This document shows positions 54,949 through 64,000 of a stretch of 64,000 nt of DNA, one piece after another; position 1 is the first letter of the stretch; every line of letters starts with the position of its first letter. The translations under genes were made by a program, and so were the position numbers. The stretch is from Volvox africanus (Eukaryota > Chlorophyta > Chlorophyceae > Chlamydomonadales > Volvocaceae): the NCBI GenBank assembly GCA_030268105.1, contig BSDZ01000078.1:62001-126000 (forward strand). Direction: 5' to 3'. A model generated the notes under the pieces. The model was not told where the DNA came from, ran no database searches, and worked only from the letters and a program-made list of their open reading frames with translations.

Positions 54949-57900
54949 TCACCAGCAGCAGCAGTAGCGGCCGTAGCAGGGGTAACAGTAGCAGCAACGG
55001 CACGAAGATCTTCAGCGATGGCAGCGGTAGCGGTGTACGCCCTTTGAACCGCCAAAGGGCCACGAGCTGCTGCGCCATTGACCCCACGACGTCCACTGCG
55101 AATAGCGCCAACAGCCGCCAAAGCTGTTTAAGTGCTTTCCGCCGAGTCACTGGCAGCTCCATGCAATCTGCCGCCAACTCGCCGTCCACATCTCCACTGC
55201 CGTCAAGTGATTCTTCCATGATGCCTGTGCCGATGTCGTCCTTGAGGGAGGAGGATGTTGTGTCTTCCGATCTCCCCCCCCAGTCGCCGCCACCATCACC
55301 ATCTAGCGATCATACCATGCCGCCGTCACCCTCGTATGCTATCGTACCCTACACGCCGCCGTCACCGCCACCACCTATGCCTGGCGGTCCCGCGCTACTG
55401 CCGACGCTGGATGTTGTCGTACATTCTGCACCACCGTCGCCTGTCTCTAAAGCAGCAGCTGCATCCCCGCGTCCGGCAAGCAACTGTGACCTATTGACAT
55501 CTAATGACACGGTAGTCATGGATGCCGTTCAGCTCCTTTCATACGTTGCAGAGGTTGCGGAGCTTGAGCAGTCCTTATCATCGCAGGCTGAGAGTCCGAG
55601 GGTAGATGCAGAGGTTTCGGAGGCTGTGGGGGATATCTCTCCGCCACCGGCGCTGTCCCCTAGTACCTCAAAGCCAAGTCAGCAGTCACTGCCTGAAATT
55701 GGCGTTACCGAGCCTCCAGGGCCATCGCCGCCACCGCCGCTTGTTACCGAGGTTCCGGAGCACAGCTCACGCCCCCGGCCAACGGCCATGGAACCTGCGA
55801 TAATAACCTGCACGGCCACAGTGCTTCCGGCGTTGGCTCTCTGTGAAACGGTCAACGTGCCCGAGTCACCCCTTAGCGACTCGGACCTGGGTGGCCATTC
55901 TTTGCCGTTGACCGTTAGCGACTTTGCAGAAGCCGTTGACCCATCGCCGTCTCACTCGGCAATTGACGATTCTTCGGAAGCTGACGAGCCGTCGACGACG
56001 CCGCAAGGTCCTGTCGGAAGTGGGGTGACCCATGGGTCAATGGAGTCGAGTGGTCAAGACGTTGACCAGGACAACCTGACGACAGCGGCGCTAATGGTCA
56101 AGGCCATCACTGACTTAGTTGAGCTCGGAGGACAGTCAGCGTTGGTCCGTGAAGACGCGGTTGGGCTTGATATGGCCCCATGGGTCGCTAGCGACCCGGG
56201 CGCGCCTCGCGCCGACGAGCCCCCATCGGTTGTGGGCGTGGCAGAGGTACTTGCAGAAGAGGTGGTTGCGGTGGAGGTGGTGGAGGCTGAGGCAGATTTG
56301 GTTGGCACAATTTGGGCTGAAGAGGTTATACCCCCTCACGCCATACAACCACCTTCGCCCGAACTTGCAGCAGTGGCTCCAGTTGAATGTCCGGCAGTCG
56401 ACTGTCACGCCGACGCGGCGACGGCACAGATGTCTTCATCGATTTTTGGAAGTGGGGCTGTCGACCTGTTTGGACCCAGCGGCCCGAATAATCGGCAAGA
56501 GCAGCCACAAGTTCTGGATCTCGAATCCAAAATGAGATTTGAATCTGAGCTGTCCGCTTGGCTAACGGACATTGAAGGCGCGCCGGCGAGAAATGGATTT
56601 GGCGGCGATACATTTCACATCACTGGATGTGTGCTTCACGACATTGAACTGACGCAGTTGGCTGTGACGGCGACGTCGCCCATGTCAGCGACGTCGGCTG
56701 CTACAGCGCCATCGCCTCTGAGGGCGCCGTTGGCGGCTGCAGCGACGTCGCCCATGTCAGCGACGTCGGCTGCTACAGCGCCATCGCCTCTGAGGGCGCC
56801 GTTGGGGGCTGCAGCGACGTCGCCCATGTCAGCGACGTCGGCTGCTACAGCGCCATCGCCTCTGAGGGCGCCGTTGGCGGCTGCAGCGACGTCGCCCACG
56901 TCAGCGACGTCGCCTATGACGGCGCTGTCCCCAGCGTCAGCGCCATCGACTGTGCCGTTGCCGTCGCCTGCCATGACGTCGTTGCTGGCGGCGGCTGAAT
57001 CCGGGCTTAAAACTAGGTCGTCCGAGGAGGAGGAAGAGACGATGCATGGTGCGGTGTCTGCGTTTGAGGAGGTGGCCGCAAGCGCTCTTACAATCGATAC
57101 CGCCATCGCCGCTGCAGTTCCAACTCAGCCGACAGCTTCTTCTGCCCCGATCCGCACGCGGGCGCGACCTGCGCTGCAACCCGCTGCAGCAGCCGGGGCT
57201 AGCGGCGGCGGGAAGCCCCGTACTAGTTATAGTAAAACGATCGCTACTGCAGCATCTACAGCTACTGTGAGTATTGCCGCCAAAACGAAAGCGACTGTCG
57301 CGTTGCCAAACGTTGGAATAAAACCTGGACCTAAGCCACGACCTGCTGACACGACGTCTTCTTCCCTGTCATACTTACGCCCAACAACAACGGCAACGGC
57401 TAAGATGAGGACGGTGACGACGGTAGGGGCGGCAGCCCAGATGTCAGTAGCGGCGGCGCCACCATTCTCAGCGCGGATCCGATCAACTTCTGAGTCCTCC
57501 GTAACCTACACCTCCTATCCTGCCGTAAACTCCGCCCGGCGGAAGGCAGCGGGAGCGGTGGCGGCGATGCCAGCGTTTGCGCACAGTGTACGACAACCGA
57601 CGGCAGGGAAGACGACGGCGCTGTCGTCTTCGGCGTCGAAAACAGCCAATCGCAAGTCTGTGAAACCACCAGCTTCGGCGGCGGCGGCGGCGGTTCTGCC
57701 AGCTGCGGGACATGTGAAAAAGCGCACCAAGCCGAAACGAACGTCATCGCTTGTTGACGCCGCACAACCGGTGCAAGGCGCAGCTATTGGCCGCAGCTGT
57801 AAGGGTGAAGGCGGCAGCTGTAGCAATGGTGGTGATGGGGGCGGCGGTGTCGCACCGGCGGAGGCACCTTCGATTGAGCCATCGCTGACAGCGGCGGATC

Positions 57901-60900
57901 CACCGCTAGCGCCTTCGGTGGCGGAGCCAAGTCCAGCGGCGGATGAACAACTACCGCCATCTTCGGGGGGAGTCGAGGTCTCTATGAATGATTTCCAACC
58001 ACTGATTGCCTTGGCGACGGCGACGGCGACGTCGAGGCTTACTCCAGTGACGGCGCCGTCGCCGCCACTAATTTCCGACATCTCTTCACAACCAACAAGG
58101 ATAGAAGCGAAACTGCTGACCGCTGTTGCGCCGCTGGACGTTGCTCCGCTGGCGTCGCTGTTCCCGTCGCCGTCAGCACCAGCCGCTACCGCTCACGCCG
58201 TGACGGCACCTCCTCCATCTGCGTCAATTGCAACGGCGCTGCAGCCACACGTCAGCTTACCGAGCCCCGACACCGTTGATGCGTGTCCTGAAAAAGATTC
58301 CGCTGCCGCAGCGGCAACAACTCCTGCCTCGGACATGTCGCTGGCGGCGTTGGCCCGTCAGACAGCCCCGAGAACGGGGCCGACGTCGGCACGCACCTCA
58401 CCGTCTCTACCCAACCTCCCGTCTGCTCTTAAATGCATGCGACCGATACCCCCCTTGGCGTCGTCGTCGCCCATTGGATTGGCAGCAACAGCAGGCGTAG
58501 CTGTGAGAAACGCAGCCTTGGCGTCCAGCGGAGCTTCACGACCCATGGGTCAGTTGTCCCCAGGCTACTCAATTACCAGCTCTACCGCAGCCGCCGTGGC
58601 GACGGAGGAGAGGAAGGAGGTAGCAATGATGACGGCGGCGGTAGCATCCCCTACTGTTTCCTATGCCTCGGCATCATTCGTTGCGATAAAAATGCAAACG
58701 ACACCTATGGCAGCGCTAGCCACAGCGGCAGCAGTGGCCTTGGCTCCGCCACCATTACCGTCAGGGTCGCCGACGCCGTCGCCGTCGCTACGATCTGCCC
58801 GAAAACAACGCATCCGTCAGCTAGCGCGTATGGCGACGACGCCGGGATTGAGTTCGACGCCGCCTTCTGCACCCGTCACCATCAGGACACCTATCGCAAT
58901 CGACTCCGCCGCCGCTGCTCCGGCGATATGGCCCGCTGCCGCGCACGTCAACACCGCCATGAGTCCTGGTATCCCCGGTCCCGTCGATAAACCCGCTGCC
59001 GCCATGGCCACTGTTAGCCCCGCAGCAGAAGCCGCCACCGCCACCGCCACCGCCGCGGCCGCGGCCATCGCCACCGCAGCGGAAGCAACGGCTATCCCAA
59101 CAGCCGTATCTGATATTGACGCTGCTGCAACGAACCCCAACGACCATCCCGCCGTTGCAATTCAATATGAAAATGTGAAAACGGAGATAGACGCTGCTAA
59201 CCTCGTTGAGGCGGTCGCTGCCAGCCCAGTCGGCGCCGCCCATCGCTCTCCTGACGCCACTGCACATCCCGCCGCCTCCCTTGCCGCCACCGCATCTTCC
59301 GCCGGTCCTACCACCGCCTTCCCTCCCGCCGCCAGCCCTGTGGTCGTCAACCCTTCTGTTACCGAATCTCCCGCCGCCACCCCTGCCGTTACCGAATTTC
59401 CCGCCGCCACCCCTGCCGTTACCGCACCTCCCGCCGCCACCCCTGCCGTTACCGCACCTCCCGCCGCCACCCCTGCCGTTATCGAATCTCCCGCCGCCAC
59501 CCCTGCCGTTACCGCACCTCCCGCCGCCACCCCTGCCGTTACCGCACCTCCCGCCGCCAGCCCTGCCGTTACCGAATCTCCCGCCGCCACCTCTGCCGTT
59601 ACCGAATCTCTCGGCGCCACCCCTGCCGTTACCGCACCTCCCGCCGCCGACCCTATTGCCGCGGCTCCACCTCCCACCATATCCGGTGGAATGGCTGGGC
59701 CCGCGACGCCGAGTACGGCAAACGCGAAGAAGGCTCCCCGTCGCGCTGGAGCCGTTCGCCGGATACCTGAACCCGCGGCGGCGCACAAGACTGACGGATC
59801 GCATACCATCCCAGCGGCTGCTCCGCCGTCGGCGTCCAAGGTACCGATGTTATCCGTAAAGGCGAAGGCGTCAGCGCCCAGCGCGCGCCAGCCCACTCAA
59901 GCTGTGACCGCGGGGGCGCCTCGTGCAACCGCAGCCCCCTCCGGGGGGTCAGCAAGTCTAGCCCGTAAGTCAGCACGGGGTGCTTCAGCCCAGAGAATTG
60001 TTGAAAAAAATGATACAACTGGAGCTAAAGCCATTAATGCTAATGATGCCAGCGGTACAGTAGCCGCTGCAGCTGCTGCGCCAGGCCCCCTTGCTACGTT
60101 ACCTGATGCACTGCCAGGATCGACGACTGCGATGCCTCGGGGAGCGGCGCCACCGTGTGATGCCGTACATCCTGCCATACCCCTGCCGGCACATGTCCCG
60201 GATGCTAGAGAGCTACCGCGACAGTCTATGGAAAGGTCAGGTGATGGCATGACCCGTGGGTCTGCGGCGGTGCCGACGGCGCCACAGGGTATGCCAACGC
60301 CTGTCACCAAAGCCACAGCGGCGGCGGCGGTAGCGGTCGTAACACCGGCGTCAGCCGCAGCGGTGCGGGCCAAGGCTCGGCTGGGGTTACCGGATCGTGC
60401 CGTACACGCTGCCGCGCAGCGCGTGGCGGCGCAGCTGCGATCTTCCACGGCAGCGCTGGCGGCGGTGCTGGAGGCAGCGAAGAATGCCGTGCCGCCGCCA
60501 GCAGTCGGTCTGACGCTGCGGTGCCCTGCCGCCGCCGCCGCCGGGGAGCCGCAGCACCGCAACTCGCCGCGGCGGCTGCGCCCCTCCAACCCGTCCCTTC
60601 CGGGTCCGGCACGCCAACGGACCAAAGCTGCCGTATCGCCCGCCCTAGTGCCACAACGCGCAGGCGTTAGGCTTGCAAACCCGACGATCTCCTCCGCGGC
60701 CGCCGCCACCGCCCCAGTGGCCGCCGCCGCCGCCGCCGCCCCAGTGGCCGCGTTGGCGACTGCTAGACGACCCCAAGAAGGGAAGACGCGGCCAGCATCT
60801 GCGGCACCTGCTGGCTTGCGAAAGGCCGCCATCAAGGAGGCTGCAGCGGCAACACCGCCGCGGCCATCAGCACAAACCGGCACTGAGCCCGTGGCGCCGG

Positions 60901-63900
60901 CGGCAGCACCTGCCGCAGTAATTGCTTCCGTACAAAAGCAGTACAACTCGAAATTGCATGCCCCCGTCAAGTGTGAGGCGGCTGGAGCAGCTGCACGGCT
61001 CCATCACGTGACCTTGACAGTGGCGGCGGTGACGTCACCGCAAGGTACGGCGATTAAGGCAGCGGCGCCAGTTTCAGAATTGGTGGCACAGCCGCATGGC
61101 CCTCCACCCCCGCTGGTGGTGCAGGCCACTACGTCACGCTCAGGGGGGAAACCTGCCGCCGCCGCGGCGGACTCCAGGGGGGTTGACCCCCATGTTCGAG
61201 TTCCGACGGTGGCGGAGGCGACCGCGAAGCGCCAGGGCCTTAAGTGGGGGGCAGCCCCTGCTGCTACAGCGGTGATGCCGCTGACACTGCCGACGTCGGG
61301 GCCAGCAGGTTGGCAGCAGGAAGCGACAGTAGCGGTCGCCGTGGCGGGGCCAGGGGCGGGGGCAGAGGCAGGAGAAGGGGAAAGGGCAGGCGTCCCGCCG
61401 TCAACAGGGGAAAATGTGGCTCGCGTGCCGTCAGCAAAGGCAACTCAGATGCAGCACGTGCCAGGCGCGCCGGCAGCGAAGCAGACGGCGGCAGCAACGC
61501 GGCCGGCGGCAGCGAAGCAGACGGCGGCAGCGACGCGGCCGCCACCGGTCACACCGGCAGCACTGAAGCCGCCGGTAAGAGATGCTGCGAAGCCGTGCTC
61601 GCCGCCGGCTGCTACGAAGAGAGCAGCGGCGCGGCCGGGGCCTGTAGCAGCAGCAGCAGCAGGAGGAGGAGGAGGAGGGGCAGCAAAAGGAGCTACAAGA
61701 GCGCCGGTGACGGCGGCGACGAAAGCAGACTGTGTCGCAGGGCAGCCACCACCCAAATGCTCACTCGCTCCGAAACCAAATTCTGCCCCTGTGTGCGTCC
61801 CGACCCGTCGTCTGTCCAAGAGCTACGCAGCGATGGCGCAAGCCTCCGCTGAGCGGATGCCGGACCGGGCGGTTGCGGCAGCAGCAGCACCCGCCGCCGC
61901 CGCCGCCGCCGCCGCACCCCCAATGGCGGAAGTTCCCAGTAATGTTGACCTCGACCAACGGCCCGTGTTAAGACCTGTGGCAGCGCTGATCAGTCGGATG
62001 CCGGACAAGCAAGCTCCGAAACGCTACGCGTCAACCGCTACCCTCAGTACGATATGCAGTACGACAGGTAGCTGCGCGGCACCCCCATGTGCGTCAACTA
62101 CGGCACGAGCAGATGCGATGACCGTGCGGCCGGGGGGTCTGGTACGGAAGCCGCCCGTGCAATCCCAGCCAGCACCCGCAGCAGTGGCGGCGGTGGCACC
62201 GACAGCGGGGAGGCGACCTGCGCCCATCGCTAAGAAGCCGCTGGCGGCGGCGGCGGCGGCGGCAGGTCGGTCGGTTAAGGCAGCAACCGCTAAAGCGGGA
62301 GCAGCACTGCCGCCGGCCCTCCAGCTTCCCAGGACTCCTTGGAAAGTATCATCCAAGGCTGCTCCGAAACCACAGGCGACAAAGCGGCGCGCTCCAGGAA
62401 TGAAAGCGCCTGTCGCCGCTGCCGCTGCCGCTGCTAACAAGGCTCCTGCTGCCAAACCGCTGAAAGCTCCACCCCCCGCTGCCGCTGCCGCCGGCATACG
62501 GCGTCCAGCAACTATTAAGCAGGTGTCGGCGGCGGGACCGGCAACGGTGGAAGTCGTACTGACAGCGTCCCCGATGCCCGTTAAGTGTGACGTAGCGTCA
62601 TTACAAGGGGGAAGACCCGCTGGCAAGGCCGCTGCGGCTGCAGGACGTCAGCTGAAAGCCAACGGCAGGACGAAGGACGTGATCCCGCCGCTGCCACAGC
62701 CGCAGCCGCAGCTACAGCGTAAATCATCCCGAGCAGTTCTAGTGGATGCGGCGGCAGCGGCGGTCGCAGCGTCCACGGCGCCAGTCCCGGCCGTACCCAC
62801 ATCAGCCCCCAAACCCAACAGAGTAACCGGGCAGACGCCGCCGTCGGAAGCAATGCCGACGGCCGCGGCGCCGCCAGAGAACAACACTGTACGCATCGAA
62901 CCCGTCGGGGATTCTGTACGGCGCTCCAAGGCTGAGGTAACGGCCGCCGCTGCCATTGCGGCGGCGGCAGCTGCAGCCGCGGCGGCAGCCATGATGACAC
63001 GGCGGAGTACAACTGTACGGCCGAAGTTGTACGCTGAGCTTCTGGAGGTGGCACGGAGAGGTCAGGCGGCTAAGCCCGCACCAAAGCCCGCGGGACCGAA
63101 GGCTGCAGTGGGTCATACAGCTGTACGGCAGGGACTCGGACCCAGGTCTGCCTCCAAAGCCGGACTTGGATCTGGATGTGGATTCGAAGCGCCTCAGGAT
63201 CCGGATTTGGGTTCCAGGAGGGCCGAAAATCCCGCCACTGCCATTGCTGCGACCCCACGGCTAGCTTCAATGCGGACCGCCGTACAAGCCGCATCCCCCG
63301 GGGCTACGGGCGACCCGCTCGTGACTGCCAGGTGGGACGGGACGGCCGTGGCGCCACCGCCGCCGGCTGTTACCTTGGCCTCCGCCGCCGCCGTCACCAT
63401 GTTGCATCCGCCACGGTCTCCAGCAGCCGCCGTACGCTCCGCACTGCCGGCATCTGGATCTCAATTCACTACGGCAGTTGGGTCCAGGGGTGCCTTTACC
63501 AGACAGGGATATGGCCCCGGTCTGGTTTCGGAGTCTCCCCACGCCAGGATTCTGGATTCCCGACACGGTGCCGTGGCGGCGCTTGTTCCGCTGCCCGCAT
63601 ATCTGACCCAGATGGCGCCGGCGGATGCCAACCCGGCCAACGTTGGGGCCCTAAGGCCCGCATCACTAATAGCAGGGCACCTGGGGACGGCGGCAGTAGC
63701 GCCGACGCGGATGCCAACGGCGACGCAGGTCGTTGCGGCCACCGCTGTTCAGGCTGCACGGCAGAGGACTGCGGCGGCGGCGATGCCGCCGCTGTCGCCG
63801 CCGCCGTTGTACGACAGCACACGAAGCTGTGATACGGCACGGGAAAGGACCATCGTTACTGCTGCAACTGGTACTGCTAGCGGTAATGGTGAGGTTGCCA

Positions 63901-64000
63901 CCGTCATGAATGCCACTGCGGTGGCAGCGACTAGGAGGAGGTCAGGGAAGGCAGGGCCAGACAAACGCGCTTCACGCCGACCCATGGGACTCGGTGCTAC
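54949..64000 (+). CDS. Giant Ala/Pro/Ser/Thr-rich low-complexity protein, runs off the window
   Basis: One frame (codons starting at positions divisible by 3) has no stop from 54813 to 64000, over 3,060 codons; the first in-frame ATG is 55161. I read it through base by base. I do not recognise any domain. Residues encoded at 55200-56640 are Ser/Pro-rich and acidic (many DSSEAD/EVVE patches, one fairly complex stretch around ESELSAWLTDIEGAPARNGF). The rest is Ala/Pro/Thr-rich with scattered Arg/Lys, plus segments reminiscent of histone-H1 tails (for example KPAPKPAGPKAA near 63075). Two coding tandem arrays are present (72-bp and 30-bp units). Composition suggests a largely disordered, perhaps nuclear or matrix-associated scaffold, but this is inference. 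Antisense frames are also long here and are shadows of the GCC/GCG codons. The 3' end lies beyond the window. The acceptor at 54948 is tentative. Confidence 0.8.
56673..56888 (+). repeat. 72-bp coding tandem repeat, three copies plus a partial fourth
   Basis: Units begin at 56673, 56745 and 56817 and are almost identical at the base level; a diverged partial copy follows at 56889. Each encodes 24 residues starting TSPMSATSAATAPSPLRAPL. Near-identity implies recent expansion or gene-conversion-like homogenisation inside the giant ORF. Confidence 0.95.
59370..59639 (+). repeat. 30-bp coding tandem repeat, nine units
   Basis: Nine consecutive 30-bp units start at 59370 and encode PAATPAVTxP-type decapeptides (x = E or A). 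Diverged units flank both ends (59325 and 59640). The period is a multiple of three, so copy number can change without breaking the giant ORF. Confidence 0.95.
61473..61544 (+). repeat. 36-bp coding tandem duplication
   Basis: Two nearly identical 36-bp units encode AAKQTAAATRP-type peptides within the giant ORF. Confidence 0.85.

Noticed and set aside
58821..60970. Long minus-strand Gly/Arg- and Ala-rich ORFs opposite the giant ORF
   Set aside because: They are antisense shadows of GCC/GCG/ACC codons and coding tandem repeats. Only the plus frame stays open for the full 9 kb.

Overview
The window looks like nuclear DNA of a green alga, most likely a chlorophycean/volvocine relative of Chlamydomonas; I cannot name a species. 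The reasons are: dense short GT-AG introns, GC-rich exons set in more AT-rich non-coding DNA, proteins loaded with Ala/Gly/Ser/Pro homopolymers from GCC/GCA/GGT runs, short AGGGTTTT (Chlamydomonas-type telomere) repeats, and a plant/algal set of genes (AMT-type ammonium transporter, NADPH thioredoxin reductase, a G-patch protein ending like its plant homologues). There is no sign of a bacterial operon, a plasmid or an organelle genome.

Layout, left to right. (1) 1-3471: no gene recognised. (2) 3472-15193, minus: an unidentified protein of about 1,737 aa in 22 exons whose splice phases all agree, immediately preceded on the same strand by a vWA-like ORF (15262-16032) that may be its N-terminus. 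(3) 16033-20690: mostly non-coding, with a few coding-like exon fragments. (4) 20691-25570, minus: an F-box/WD40 protein, 8 exons, 792 aa. (5) 25764-28269: a segment bounded by roughly 68-bp inverted repeats that holds long pyrimidine-rich and purine-rich satellite blocks of opposite polarity, resembling a foldback element; just right of it lies a decayed non-LTR reverse-transcriptase tail. (6) 29721-34096, minus: a Tudor/G-patch protein, 9 exons, 705 aa. (7) 36136-42515, plus: an AMT ammonium transporter, 12 exons, 796 aa, with a 309-bp pure ATT microsatellite in one intron. (8) 45084-48060, plus: thioredoxin reductase, 7 exons, 400 aa. (9) 49952-51787, minus: an EamA/DMT-family membrane transporter, 2 exons, 566 aa. 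(10) about 53800 to beyond 64000, plus: the start of a giant Ala/Pro/Thr-rich protein; one reading frame is open without a stop from 54813 to the right edge (over 3,060 codons).

The genes do not form an obvious pathway. The AMT and G-patch genes are divergent across about 2 kb, the thioredoxin reductase and EamA genes converge, and the EamA and giant genes diverge. Exon boundaries were placed by hand from GT/AG sites, phase agreement and protein-like sequence; no alignment or transcript data were available. The most interesting items are the giant low-complexity ORF, the foldback-like inverted-repeat element, and a dispersed GACCC-NN-GGGTC palindrome that is far more frequent than chance.
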